A stretch of 64,000 bases of DNA from an uncultured Ruminococcus sp. (GTDB lineage: Bacteria > Bacillota > Clostridia > UBA1212). The position numbers and the translations under genes were made by a program. The stretch covers positions 19,629-83,628 of the forward strand of contig CADAZX010000003.1 of the NCBI GenBank assembly GCA_902792515.1. The letters are read 5' to 3'. The notes beneath the pieces were generated by a model that had not been told where the DNA came from, made no database searches, and saw only the letters and a program-made list of their open reading frames with translations. This document shows, in pieces, positions 35,300 through 44,097 of this stretch (positions within the stretch are counted from its first letter, which is position 1; each line of letters begins with the position of its first letter).

Positions 35300-35361
35300 A
35301 ACGGTAATCTCCTTGTCTTCATTGAATTGTCCGGCCTTTCGGTTCCGGTTTTTGTAATATT

Positions 35362-35391
35362 AATATACCATCATTTCGCTTTGCAAGTCAA
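35362..35391 (-). promoter_or_regulatory. Promoter of the SDR/DUF1295 operon
   Basis: TTGACT (35386-35391) and TATATT (35362-35367) on the minus strand, spacer 18. Confidence 0.6.
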
Positions 35392-35434
35392 GGTTTTTCC
35401 GCCTCCCGCGACGTTTTTTCTTGACGTTCGATTC

Positions 35435-35463
35435 TTGACACCGCCCCGCCAAAATGTTAAACT
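35435..35463 (+). promoter_or_regulatory. Promoter for the large lipoprotein gene
   Basis: TTGACA (35435-35440) and TAAACT (35458-35463), spacer 17. Transcription would start near 35470, which rules out the in-frame ATG at 35454 as the start of the next gene and supports 35499. Confidence 0.65.
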
Positions 35464-35498
35464 TCTTTAAAAATTTAAAAGAAAGCGCGGGTCTTAAA

Positions 35499-38492
35499 AT
35501 GAAAGCAGCTTTTCGAAAATCGATCATATTAATTCTGGCGGCGGTTCTTCTCTGCCTGCCCGTACTCTCCTCCTGCAACACCGGAGGCGGCGGCACAGAC
35601 ACGCCCACCGAAGAGCCCCCCGAGATAACCGAGGAGCCTTCCCCCACCCCTGTTCCCCGCGACGTCTCGAACGACACCCCGATCGCGTCGTCGATGGTCT
35701 ACGCGAACGAACTCGCCAACACGGTCGACGGCTACTACACCTCTGCCGTCAGAAGCGAATACGTCCTCAAAAACACTCAGATGCGCCTTACCGAGAATCT
35801 CACGGACGACGGCGCGAAGGGACTCCGGAAGTTCGAAAACGCCTCCGGAAAGACGTATTTCACGGACAGTATGGACCTGTACGTGATCGACAGCAGCGGC
35901 GGGGAATGGTCAGACCGCTATTCGCTCGGATCGGGCCGCATCAATACCACGCGCCTCGGCTTCTATTACTATGAATCGCATTTCCGCGACCTCGGCCTCG
36001 GCAACTCTGCCGGCGCGGACTCGTACGAAACCGTCACCGAAGTCACCGACCTTAAAAAGAACTGGGTCGCGCACGACGGCAATCTCAAAGCCGGCAGCAA
36101 GAACAGCGCTGTTTTCACTGTTGAATCCACGTACGACCCGTATTTTGTCATAAGGAGCTTCTCCGTTCCCACAACATCCGTCAACGCCGTCGAGCTCGAG
36201 CTCGCCGTAAAAGGCAGCGCTTCGCGCGTACAAATGTTTATCGACGACGGCTCCGACTACAACCCGGGCCAGACGCTCACGTTTACGGTCAAATCGGACG
36301 GCGCTCCCCACAAATACCTCATAGACATTTCCGCCATCCAGAAAGGCAGCGCGCTTAAAGGCATCAGGCTCGACGTCGGCGACAACGTCGGCGAGCAGAC
36401 CACGCTCTCCTCTTTGAGGCTCATTAAGACCTCCTCCGCGATGCCGCCCCTTAAAAGCGAAAAGACGTACCACGTTTTCGCGGACAAGCTCCACCAGGAG
36501 TTCAGAGTCGTAGCATTTGAGGCAGCCTCTTCGATCGCCGAATTCGGTATGATCTGGAAAGTCGACAAGAGCGCCGTCAGCGCGCTTTCCATTAAAGACA
36601 AAGACGGCGTCCACTCGGACCTGGGCTTCGACCCCTCCACCGTCGAGTACGTCGCGTTCGACTTCACTGAAGCCGGTGTCTGCGGCATCATCGTTCCCGA
36701 CGACGAAAAGCTGGCGCTCAGGGTGACAGTCACCGAGGTCGACGGGCAGTACGTCGTAAGGCAGGTCTACGGCGGCAAGCTCAGCCTGAAATCCGGCGGC
36801 GACGCATCAGTCGCGAACAGGCTCTACAACGACACGACGCACGACTTCGCCGGCATCGAAAAAGAGGCGTGGCTTGAGCGCAACCCGCTCGGCGCCGGCA
36901 ACATCTCCGTCACCGTAACCAACTCCAAAACTAAATTCAAGCGGTACGACCCTGTCCGCGGCGTGTACGTTTTCACGCTCAACGGCACTAACTTCACGAC
37001 CGCCTACCAAAAGAAAAACAGAAACAAGGACTTCGGCGCGACCGTCTCCGTTCAGAACGACTCGAACGACCGCAAGATCTACGTCAATTTCAGCGCCAAC
37101 TCCGAGTGTCTCGAGTGCGCCGCCGTTCTCGACGGCAACGGACTGCTCACGCCGATCCCGGTGCAGGTGTGCAAGAATTTTACCTACGAAAAGGAAGAAC
37201 CTGTCTACGACCCGACGGACGTTCCGTACTCCGACACGTACTTCCCGCTCGTTCTCAAGCCGAACGAGACGCTCGCGTTTTCGCACATGCACCTCTACCA
37301 GAACTGGGGCATCTTCCCGCTCAAGCAGATCGGTTCCATTCAGTTCCACGTCTCCTACTACCACCTCTCGACAGGCGTCACGGAGTCGAACTGCATCGCG
37401 CCGCTCTACGTTTACGGACGCGACGGATGGACGCTTCCCGACTTTAGAGGCCCGAGCGGAATCATGTGGAGCGGTCAGCCCCAGTTCACCGCCGGCGGCC
37501 ACAACAAGTTCGTGTCGTACGTTGACGGTAACGGAACGGTCGTCCGCTCGGAGTACACGGGCTGCAAAATCAATTCATACGGCCCCACCTACGCCGACTT
37601 CCGGTACAGCTACAAGGCCGACACAGGCGAATACGAGTACACGCTGCGCCACACCGAATTCCCGCAGACCGACGAAAACAGGACGTACTACACGCTTTCG
37701 CTGAAGTTTTTGAAGGACATCACGTTCGAAAACGTCGCCGACCTCTTCACGCTCCACTACTTTGACAGCCGCGACCAGAAGTTCGACAAAATGAGCTACC
37801 TTGCAGAGGACGGCACCGTCAAAACGCTCGTCACCGACTTCTCACGCCGCAACAGCGAGACAGTCAAGCTCGCGAAGGATTCGTTCTGGTTCGCGTTCTA
37901 CGGCTCGAGCAACGAGGACTGCATGAACGAGGCGCTCATCATGAGGAAGTACGACATCCGGCTTGGCGGCGAACAGTGGAACGGCGGTTTCGTGCTCCGC
38001 AGCGGCTACGACGGCACGGCGTGCAACGTCAGCGAGCTCTCGCTCGACCTCGGCAAGTATACGTTCAAAAAAGGCGACACGATCTACCTCGAATTCCTGC
38101 TCGTTCCGTGGGGCAACAGAGACCACGACACGTACTCCAACATCGAGAGAATCGTCGAAGACTCTGTTCTGAAGCCGCTCACCGTCACCGCCAAAACCGG
38201 AACGGTCATTCCCGAGACTTACCTCCCGCACCTGCTCTGCGAAAACAACACCGCGGAGTTCACGGTCACCGGCGGCAGGAACAACAACGTCGTCAGGATC
38301 GACGGCTTCACGTCGCTCTCGAGGCCGGTCATCGAAAAGCTCGTCGACGGCTCGTGGGAGCCCTACGTCACGAACGTTCACGAATACGACGGCTACGCGG
38401 TCCATTACGGTTTGGACGGCACCTACGGCTACTCGTTTGTTTTCGAGACGGAAGACCCCGGCGCGTCTTATACGTTCAGGATATCAGCCTGA
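35499..38492 (+). CDS. Large secreted lipoprotein of unknown function
   Basis: 997 residues. Signal peptide with lipobox LSSC (Cys26), a Pro/Thr/Glu linker (TEEPPEITEEPSPTPVP), then a long all-beta region without a recognised catalytic motif. Segments such as SASRVQMFIDDGSDYNPG and FTVKSDGAPHKYLIDIS look like a galactose-binding-type module near residues 210-290. A later half with SHMHLYQNWG, GRDGWTLPDFRG and YFDSRDQKFDK is rich in aromatic residues, as in glycan-binding or glycan-cleaving proteins. The last 60 residues form an Ig-like fold ending in TYGYSFVFE. Likely role: polysaccharide handling at the surface (inference from neighbours and composition). Confidence 0.65.
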   Translation: MKAAFRKSIILILAAVLLCLPVLSSCNTGGGGTDTPTEEPPEITEEPSPTPVPRDVSNDTPIASSMVYANELANTVDGYYTSAVRSEYVLKNTQMRLTENLTDDGAKGLRKFENASGKTYFTDSMDLYVIDSSGGEWSDRYSLGSGRINTTRLGFYYYESHFRDLGLGNSAGADSYETVTEVTDLKKNWVAHDGNLKAGSKNSAVFTVESTYDPYFVIRSFSVPTTSVNAVELELAVKGSASRVQMFIDDGSDYNPGQTLTFTVKSDGAPHKYLIDISAIQKGSALKGIRLDVGDNVGEQTTLSSLRLIKTSSAMPPLKSEKTYHVFADKLHQEFRVVAFEAASSIAEFGMIWKVDKSAVSALSIKDKDGVHSDLGFDPSTVEYVAFDFTEAGVCGIIVPDDEKLALRVTVTEVDGQYVVRQVYGGKLSLKSGGDASVANRLYNDTTHDFAGIEKEAWLERNPLGAGNISVTVTNSKTKFKRYDPVRGVYVFTLNGTNFTTAYQKKNRNKDFGATVSVQNDSNDRKIYVNFSANSECLECAAVLDGNGLLTPIPVQVCKNFTYEKEEPVYDPTDVPYSDTYFPLVLKPNETLAFSHMHLYQNWGIFPLKQIGSIQFHVSYYHLSTGVTESNCIAPLYVYGRDGWTLPDFRGPSGIMWSGQPQFTAGGHNKFVSYVDGNGTVVRSEYTGCKINSYGPTYADFRYSYKADTGEYEYTLRHTEFPQTDENRTYYTLSLKFLKDITFENVADLFTLHYFDSRDQKFDKMSYLAEDGTVKTLVTDFSRRNSETVKLAKDSFWFAFYGSSNEDCMNEALIMRKYDIRLGGEQWNGGFVLRSGYDGTACNVSELSLDLGKYTFKKGDTIYLEFLLVPWGNRDHDTYSNIERIVEDSVLKPLTVTAKTGTVIPETYLPHLLCENNTAEFTVTGGRNNNVVRIDGFTSLSRPVIEKLVDGSWEPYVTNVHEYDGYAVHYGLDGTYGYSFVFETEDPGASYTFRISA

Positions 38493-38512
38493 TGCAAAGT
38501 CACGGCAGACGG

Positions 38513-38574
38513 CCGGAAATCCTTACCGGAAATTCCTGCCGGAAATCCTTACCGGAGATTCCTGCCGGAAATCC
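38513..38574 (+). repeat. 26-bp tandem repeat between two genes
   Basis: Two units of 26 bases (38513-38538 and 38539-38564, one mismatch) and the first 10 bases of a third. Each unit carries CCGGAAATCC and CCGGARATTCC. The 102-base gap holds nothing else except the ribosome site of the next gene. Confidence 0.85.
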
Positions 38575-38594
38575 ATGTGAAATAGAGGTATCGT

Positions 38595-40037
38595 ATGCTT
38601 GAATTCGAACCGTTTTCAATTGAATCGCTTCGAAAAATCATTCCGTTCCTGCGTGCGCACCCGAGTCCCTGCAGCGACATGTCGGCCGGTTCCCTCTTTA
38701 TGTGGGCACCGGGAACCGGCCTCCGTTTCTGCATCTATAAAGACACTCTCGTCATAAGTCAGGAGATAAACGGCCAGCCCGCTTTCACATGGCCTGCCGG
38801 GAACGACCCTCACGGCACGGTCGGCGAGCTCATTAAATACGCGGAGAGATGCCACCTTCCGCTCCGTTTTTACGCGGTAGACACGAAAACGCTCGAAACG
38901 ATTACCGGCGACGCGAGACTGAAAGACCCGATGTGGTCTTTTGACCCGCAGTGGAGCGACTACGTCTACGATTTCAGCGACGCGATGACGTTTCCCGGCA
39001 GCAAATTCCACGGTCAGCGGAACCACGTGAACAAATTTACAAGGCTCTACGGCGCGCCTGACGTCCGTTTTCTCACGCCTGACGACAAAGACGCGGTGCT
39101 TGAAATGCTCGCGTTGTACGAAGCCGAACACGCCGTCATGAACAAGCTCGAACGCCTCGAATTCGAGCAGACGAAAAAGCTTCTCGAAGTTTACCCGGAC
39201 CTCGGTCTTTACGCCGCGGCGCTGTTCTTAGGCGGCCGTGTCGCCGCGTTTTCTATTGGCGAGATCTCAGGAGACACGCTCCTCATCCACGTCGAAAAGG
39301 CCCTCACCCGCTACGAAGGTGCCTACCCGGCAATGTACTCGAGCTTCGTGCGCCTGATGGACGCCGTTTCCGGCCACTCACTCAAGCTTGTCAACCGCGA
39401 GGACGACTCCGGCGACCCCGGCATCCGCGTCTCCAAAAATCAGTACCACCCTGTCGCAATGGTCGAAAAGTATCTCGTCCACGTCAATGCGCCGGCAAAA
39501 AGGCTTCCGTCCGCGCCCGAGATCAAGGCCGGTTCCGCCGTGCTGACCCCGTTCCGCGAGTCCGACAGGAAAAACTATTTCGATCTCTGCGCCGACGTCG
39601 AAAACAACAAATACTGGGGCTACGACTACCGCGACGACTACACGCTGACCGGACCGCTGGACGAAAACACCTTTTACGACTCCGCGGCGCACGACATGGC
39701 CGCCGGCGACTCGATAAACTTCGCGATCCGCCTGAGCACTGAAGGCGAGATGGCCGGCGAAGCGATACTCTGGAACTTCACGTACGACGGTTTCGCCGAA
39801 CTCGGCTGCCGCCTGCTCCCCCGCTATCAGGGCACCGGCCTTGGAACTGAAGCATTTAATGCGGCCGCGTCCTTCGCGGAAGAGACGCTCGGGCTCAAGG
39901 TCTGCGCGCGCTGCTGTCACGAAAACGTACGCTCCCGCCGCATGATACTTTCAAGCGGTTTCACGCCCTGCGGCAGCGACGGCGAGTATGAGTATTTCAG
40001 CCGCGGCGGTTTCCCCTGGCCGTACGGTTCGTTATAA
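38595..40037 (+). CDS. DUF2156 domain fused to a GNAT acetyltransferase domain
   Basis: 480 residues. The first about 290 residues are a DUF2156 (LPG synthase C-terminal-like) unit, itself a double GNAT fold: FRAHP-type opening IPFLRAHPSPCSDMS, PGSKFHGQRNHVNKFTRLYG, HVEKALTRYEGAYPAMYSSFV and LVNREDDSGDPGIRVSKNQYHP. Residues 310-470 are a second acetyltransferase of the GNAT superfamily (ENKYWGYDYRDDY-type region, CRLLPRYQGTGLGTEAF, VCARCCHENVRSRRMILSSGF). DUF2156 proteins transfer amino acids or acyl groups to lipids or peptides. Fusion to a RimJ-like GNAT is seen in Clostridia but substrates are unknown. GAGG precedes the ATG by 6 bases. Confidence 0.85.
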   Translation: MLEFEPFSIESLRKIIPFLRAHPSPCSDMSAGSLFMWAPGTGLRFCIYKDTLVISQEINGQPAFTWPAGNDPHGTVGELIKYAERCHLPLRFYAVDTKTLETITGDARLKDPMWSFDPQWSDYVYDFSDAMTFPGSKFHGQRNHVNKFTRLYGAPDVRFLTPDDKDAVLEMLALYEAEHAVMNKLERLEFEQTKKLLEVYPDLGLYAAALFLGGRVAAFSIGEISGDTLLIHVEKALTRYEGAYPAMYSSFVRLMDAVSGHSLKLVNREDDSGDPGIRVSKNQYHPVAMVEKYLVHVNAPAKRLPSAPEIKAGSAVLTPFRESDRKNYFDLCADVENNKYWGYDYRDDYTLTGPLDENTFYDSAAHDMAAGDSINFAIRLSTEGEMAGEAILWNFTYDGFAELGCRLLPRYQGTGLGTEAFNAAASFAEETLGLKVCARCCHENVRSRRMILSSGFTPCGSDGEYEYFSRGGFPWPYGSL

Positions 40038-40056
40038 CTGCTTTAATATAAAATGC

Positions 40057-40097
40057 GGCGCCGCGCGGGGTCCTAAAATCAAACCCCGCGCGGCGCC
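40057..40097. terminator. Terminator between convergent genes
   Basis: Perfect 15-bp stem GGCGCCGCGCGGGGT / ACCCCGCGCGGCGCC with an 11-base loop, followed by TTCGTTTT on the plus strand. It serves the plus-strand gene at 38595 and possibly the convergent 40159 gene. Confidence 0.85.
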
Positions 40098-40158
40098 TTC
40101 GTTTTATCAATTGTTCAAATAACTATAAAGCTGCCCGCCTCTGACCGGTTCCTTTAAC

Positions 40159-41157
40159 TTACTCCGTTTCCTTCCACGCCGGAACCTCATCCTTGAACAG
40201 CCAGTAGAAGTCCGCGTTCGAGACGCAGATCACGTCCTCCGCCTCGGTCATCATTTTAATGAGCTTGTCGAGGTCCTCCCATTTTTTGCTGAAGTCGAGC
40301 TCATAGCCGTGGCCCCACACGTAGAAAAGCATATCCTCTGTGCACTCTGTGTCGAGGAATTTCTGCGCGTACTTAAAGAGGTTCGGGTCGGTGATGCCGC
40401 AGGTCGGTTGCCATTTCAGCCAGTATCTCGGAAGCTTGAACTTGTAAGTCGAAGTTGTGGCGCGCGCGAATTTGGCGGTCGTCCTGTCGCGAACGATCTC
40501 AATCGTGGCGCTCGTGTACTCCGTGTCGCCTCCCGGCCATGCCATTCCCGTCGGGTAAATGCCCGTCAGATTGTAGATGTTCTCCGTGTCGTCCATTATC
40601 TCGTGAACAACGTTGCTCGTGCCGAGATTTTTGAGCGAGGGGTGGTCGTACGTGTGGCTCTCCACGTCATAGCCGTCGTAGATTCCGGTCTTGAATTCCT
40701 CCTCGGTCCAGCGGATGTGCGTGAGCGTGGGATCTCCAAGCGTCTGTCCGACCCAGGTCCAGTTCGCGCCGAAAAGACCGGTATCGATAAAAAACGTGCC
40801 GCCCTTGAAGTTGTACTTCTTGTAGATCTCGATGATCCGCTTGTCCTGCGTGATTCCGTCGTCAAAGCTGATCGTGAAGTACTTTTTCGGCGTTCCGTCC
40901 CTTCTTACAGTGGCTGTTATATCCGACCCGGCGAGTCTTCTGCCCTGGTCGTCCGTCTGCCACGGAACGGGCGTTGGCTCTGGCGTCGGTTCGGCGGGAA
41001 CCTTGGTTGCCGCGGGTTTCTTTGTCGCGGAAGGGTCGCTTCCGGGTCCGGAACAGCCTCCCGCGATTGCGGCCGCCATACAGGCAATAAGCATCATGGC
41101 CAAAATCCTCCCTGTTTTTTTGAATAGTCTGAATCTTTTTGCGTTTGATCTCACCAT
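40159..41157 (-). CDS. Polysaccharide deacetylase lipoprotein
   Basis: 332 residues. Lipobox IAGGC (Cys35), a short Lys/Pro/Thr linker (TKVPAEPTPEPTPVP), then a carbohydrate esterase 4 (NodB) domain: TISFDDG with the catalytic and metal Asp, VESHTYDHPSL giving the His-x3-His metal pair, GMAWPGGDTE and a conserved Trp/His C-terminal part (LFYVWGHGYEL). It should remove N-acetyl groups from peptidoglycan or another amino-glycan outside the cell. Single gene. Confidence 0.9.
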   Translation of the reverse strand: MVRSNAKRFRLFKKTGRILAMMLIACMAAAIAGGCSGPGSDPSATKKPAATKVPAEPTPEPTPVPWQTDDQGRRLAGSDITATVRRDGTPKKYFTISFDDGITQDKRIIEIYKKYNFKGGTFFIDTGLFGANWTWVGQTLGDPTLTHIRWTEEEFKTGIYDGYDVESHTYDHPSLKNLGTSNVVHEIMDDTENIYNLTGIYPTGMAWPGGDTEYTSATIEIVRDRTTAKFARATTSTYKFKLPRYWLKWQPTCGITDPNLFKYAQKFLDTECTEDMLFYVWGHGYELDFSKKWEDLDKLIKMMTEAEDVICVSNADFYWLFKDEVPAWKETE

Positions 41158-41322
41158 GGTTTTCAGCGCCTTTCGGTAAATCTTTCATGCTTAAACAGAA
41201 ACCGGCCGCCGGCAATTCTCTCTTCTTTTGCGCCACGGGCTCTGTTTGAAATCATTTTAGCACATTTCCAGGAAAAAAACACCTTGTTTCTATCAGGAAT
41301 CGCGTTCGCCGCCTCTTTTATA

Positions 41323-42012
41323 TCACCTCGAGCATTTCGCGAGTATCTCCGCGACGCGGTCGGCTTTTTTCTGCCCCGGAGCGTATTGTACAGGCGTGTG
41401 CACCGTTTCTCTTATCTCGTCTATGCTCTCCAGCACGCGCTCACCGCGCACCGGGCAGTTGCCCTGCACGAAGAAAACGTACCCCTCGACCCAGACATTC
41501 ACGCCACGTTCCAAAAGATAGTTTTTCAGCAGATAAACCTCGCGGTTCACCTGTTTGATCGGATTCTTAACGGAATTTCCGTATGTGATTCCGGAATCTG
41601 CGGTCTTGTACTGCGTCCACTCGGTATCGTCCTCACCGCCATTAATTATACCCCTTAAATTCTTGACCTCTATAATGAACACACCACAGCAGTTCACGAC
41701 TACCTCGTCCAGCTCGGTCTCTCTGCCGTCGTAAACGATCTCTACGTTTTTGAAAACATAATCATCGCCGTCAAGAGCACGTTTGATATATATTTCAGCC
41801 ACTTTTTCCCCGCGATTACCTGCTATTTTTTCGGGAGTAAGCCGGTCTCTTCGCCGTATTGTCGCGACCGGCCGTTTTCTTTCTGTCGGAGTCCGTTTTT
41901 CGCTGTTGCGGCGTTGCCCGTTATTCTCTCCGTTTCCGTCGTTGTTCCGTCTTCCGGCGACTATCGCGATAACTATCGCGGCTACGATCAGCCCGATTAT
42001 TATATAAGGCAT
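41323..42012 (-). CDS. NERD domain protein with one membrane helix
   Basis: 229 residues. N-terminal membrane anchor (YIIIGLIVAAIVIAIVAG), a basic Arg/Asn linker, then a NERD (nuclease-related) domain: GNRGEKVAEIYIKRAL, ETELDEVVVNCCGVFIIEVKNLRG with the D...E-x-K pattern, QVNREVYLLKNYLLERG. NERD domains are predicted nucleases of the restriction-endonuclease fold; the anchor suggests action at the membrane. Last gene of a minus-strand group (41323-43377). Confidence 0.85.
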   Translation of the reverse strand: MPYIIIGLIVAAIVIAIVAGRRNNDGNGENNGQRRNSEKRTPTERKRPVATIRRRDRLTPEKIAGNRGEKVAEIYIKRALDGDDYVFKNVEIVYDGRETELDEVVVNCCGVFIIEVKNLRGIINGGEDDTEWTQYKTADSGITYGNSVKNPIKQVNREVYLLKNYLLERGVNVWVEGYVFFVQGNCPVRGERVLESIDEIRETVHTPVQYAPGQKKADRVAEILAKCSR

Positions 42013-42019
42013 TTCCCGC

Positions 42020-42946
42020 TCACCTCAGAATGTTTTCGCCGTCGAACGCGAAAAGGCCGAAGCCCTCGCCTGTTTTTTCGCCCGCGGCAAGCCAGTCGGC
42101 GTACGCCCTCCTCAGAGAAGTATCCCGCGGAAGCTTCTCCGCCGGCAGCTCCGCGAACCTCCCGAACACCCTCCAGGCGTCGTGAAAGCTGTCCGTATCG
42201 AAGCGTTTGATCTTCTCGAAGTCGTCCATAAACCTCAAAATATTCGAATTCTCCGGCAGAAACTCCCTGTGGCGCGGGTACAAAAGCCACGAAGAGCAAC
42301 CGAAAATCACTATGCCGTCCTCGAATCTGTCCTTAAAATGCTTGTACGCGGCGCGGTACGACGCCAGCCTCACCTCGTCCGTCAGCGGAATCCCGCTCGA
42401 AGGAATGTGAAAGTTGACGAAAATCCCGCCCTTTTTGAGCGTTTTGCCGCAGTGGAGCTTGAAGTCTTCGCCGTCGTATTTTACCACTTCGTACTGGAAT
42501 CTCCCGTACGCAAACCGCGTCATGTCGAAAAAGCCGTCGTACCACCCCGCCACGAACGTCCCGACCACGCCCTTGCACTCGACGCACTCCGCGATCTTGC
42601 AGCGGATGTCGTCCATGGACGCGTAAAAAACGCTGTCGGGAATGCCCTTCGCGCGGTATTTTTCGTGCAGGAACGGCAGCGAATTGACTATCAGCAGAAG
42701 GTCCGTCGAGTACGCGTTTTTCCCGAATTTTAGCGCAATTTCTCCGGTTTGCGTTAGCGCCTCTCGAAGCGCGATCTCGTCTTTTTTCGCGAACCGTTCC
42801 ACAAGCGCGTCAAGCTCCGCCGCATACTCCTTCTCGCAGTCCAGCTCCGCCTCGAGCGCCTCAAGCCCCTTCACCGTGCTCTCCGGATACCCGGAAGCCG
42901 TCATAACCTTAAGCTCTTCGTTAAAATGTCCCATTGCCCTGCTCAA
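42020..42946 (-). CDS. Acyltransferase-domain protein (NAT_N/GNAT_C type)
   Basis: 308 residues. N-terminal helical part with SLPFLHEKYRAKGIPDSVFYASMDD, then GWYDGFFDMTRFAYGRFQYEV, FVNFHIPSSGIPLTDEVRLASYR, FGCSSWLLYPRHREFLPENSNILRF. This order (Y-x-x-x-GI; a W then LGRLQFE-like; NVHIP-G-PL; SWLL-P; SNI--F) matches a family of uncharacterised acyltransferase-like proteins with a divergent GNAT C-terminal domain. The 3' end of the YolD-like gene overlaps its start by 4 bases. Confidence 0.78.
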   Translation of the reverse strand: MSRAMGHFNEELKVMTASGYPESTVKGLEALEAELDCEKEYAAELDALVERFAKKDEIALREALTQTGEIALKFGKNAYSTDLLLIVNSLPFLHEKYRAKGIPDSVFYASMDDIRCKIAECVECKGVVGTFVAGWYDGFFDMTRFAYGRFQYEVVKYDGEDFKLHCGKTLKKGGIFVNFHIPSSGIPLTDEVRLASYRAAYKHFKDRFEDGIVIFGCSSWLLYPRHREFLPENSNILRFMDDFEKIKRFDTDSFHDAWRVFGRFAELPAEKLPRDTSLRRAYADWLAAGEKTGEGFGLFAFDGENILR

Positions 42947-43377
42947 TCTTCATGAAACCTGTCGGGAATCTCTCCCCTTACGTCCAAAATGTCATCCACC
43001 GGAATCCGCTTCCCGTCCCCGGTCACGACTTGCCTTCTGTAGCCGTCAAACTTCTTCACGACGCACCGCTCCGTGACGATCCTGCCACCGTTCTTCCGCG
43101 CATCCGGCTCGAAAAAAGTAATCTCCGTCTCGGTCACGCCGTCGTAGCACCTGAGAACCGCCTCGAGCTTCGCCGAAAGCCGCGCCTTTTCGTCCTCGTC
43201 AAGCTCAGGCCTCTCCTCTGTGAATCTGGCCGTCTCCTCGACAAGGTCGTCGTACCCGACAAGCGCCGCGAACGGGCTGAACTGAGCCGCGTAGCTGTCC
43301 CTTCCGAGCGGCGGGTGCTTCTTCGACACGTGGTGCGGAAGGTTTATAATATCGTCGTATTTGTGTTCGTCCCGCAT
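42943..43377 (-). CDS. YolD-like protein
   Basis: 144 residues. The opening YDDIINLPHHVSKKHPPLGRD followed by SYAAQFSPFAALVGYDDLVEE is the family signature of the YolD-like proteins that accompany Y-family polymerases in Firmicutes plasmids, phages and chromosomes. The UmuC-type polymerase is about 2 kb upstream on the same strand (45283-46842), with two unrelated genes and the locus 3 repeat inserted between them, which suggests an ancestral pair now separated. Function: probable DNA-damage accessory factor. Confidence 0.82.
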   Translation of the reverse strand: MRDEHKYDDIINLPHHVSKKHPPLGRDSYAAQFSPFAALVGYDDLVEETARFTEERPELDEDEKARLSAKLEAVLRCYDGVTETEITFFEPDARKNGGRIVTERCVVKKFDGYRRQVVTGDGKRIPVDDILDVRGEIPDRFHED

Positions 43378-43425
43378 CTTTGTTTTCCCTCCGGGTCTCT
43401 GTCGACTTCCTCTTTTCTCTTTCCG

Positions 43426-44097
43426 TCAGCCGAACTTCGCGCCGCACTCGGGGCAGAAATTCGCGTCCGCCGGTCTTTTCGCGCCGCACCGTCTGCAGAA
43501 CCTGTCGTGTTTGGTGCTGTCCGCGTCTTCTGCGTTTTCCTTCCGCGTTTCCGCCACGACGTTCTCCTCCGGTTCGTCCGCAACGTTCGCCTCCGGGACC
43601 GTTTCCTCTTCGATGTATGACGCCTCTTCCCGGTACTGCTCCTCAACGTCCGGAACCTCGTCGTTGTACTGATACTCGCCCTTCGCGTTTTCGGCCGCCT
43701 GCCTGGCCATCGTCGCGGCCATGCGCACCGTCGCCGTGTATATCTTTTCCGAGTCCGGAGTCAGTCTGAAATCCGTCACGGCCGTTTTCGAAAAAATGCC
43801 CTTTTCGGCCAGTTTCCCGTCGAAAAAGCCCGCAATCAGCGCGTTTTTGTCGCTTTTCATCACGCTTTTTCCGTCCGGCCACCTCTTGAGGCACTCCCAC
43901 AGAATGCGGTGAGCGTCCGCTTTCACAGCCTCCGCCGCCTCTTCCCGAGTCGCAAACCGCTCGCAGTCAAACCCTGTGATCTTCGTCTCACACTCCACGA
44001 ACGTCTCGAGCTCGATGTCGATCGCCGGCTCTGCCTCGTCAAATTCCCTGAACCTCGCCGGCCCGTTTGTTTCAATTTTTACAATTAACGGTGTCAT
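43426..44097 (-). CDS. Zinc-ribbon protein, paralogue of 49515-50117
   Basis: 223 residues. The N-terminal domain of about 125 residues contains FDCERFATREEAAEAVK and TAVTDFRLTPDSEKIY; an acidic linker of Glu/Tyr/Asn follows; the end is CRRCGAKRPADANFCPECG, a zinc ribbon. The same N-terminal pattern (FDREKFANAEAAAGRV, VNVSDFKLTEESEK) and ribbon occur in the protein at 49515, so they are paralogues. ATG at 44097 follows GGGAGG; a longer frame upstream overlaps the preceding gene. Function unknown; the zinc ribbon may bind protein or nucleic acid. Confidence 0.75.
   Translation of the reverse strand: MTPLIVKIETNGPARFREFDEAEPAIDIELETFVECETKITGFDCERFATREEAAEAVKADAHRILWECLKRWPDGKSVMKSDKNALIAGFFDGKLAEKGIFSKTAVTDFRLTPDSEKIYTATVRMAATMARQAAENAKGEYQYNDEVPDVEEQYREEASYIEEETVPEANVADEPEENVVAETRKENAEDADSTKHDRFCRRCGAKRPADANFCPECGAKFG

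Noticed and set aside
35454-35498. ATG at 35454 as start of the large lipoprotein
   Set aside because: It lies between the -35 and -10 boxes of the promoter at 35435-35463 and would put 15 residues before the signal peptide.
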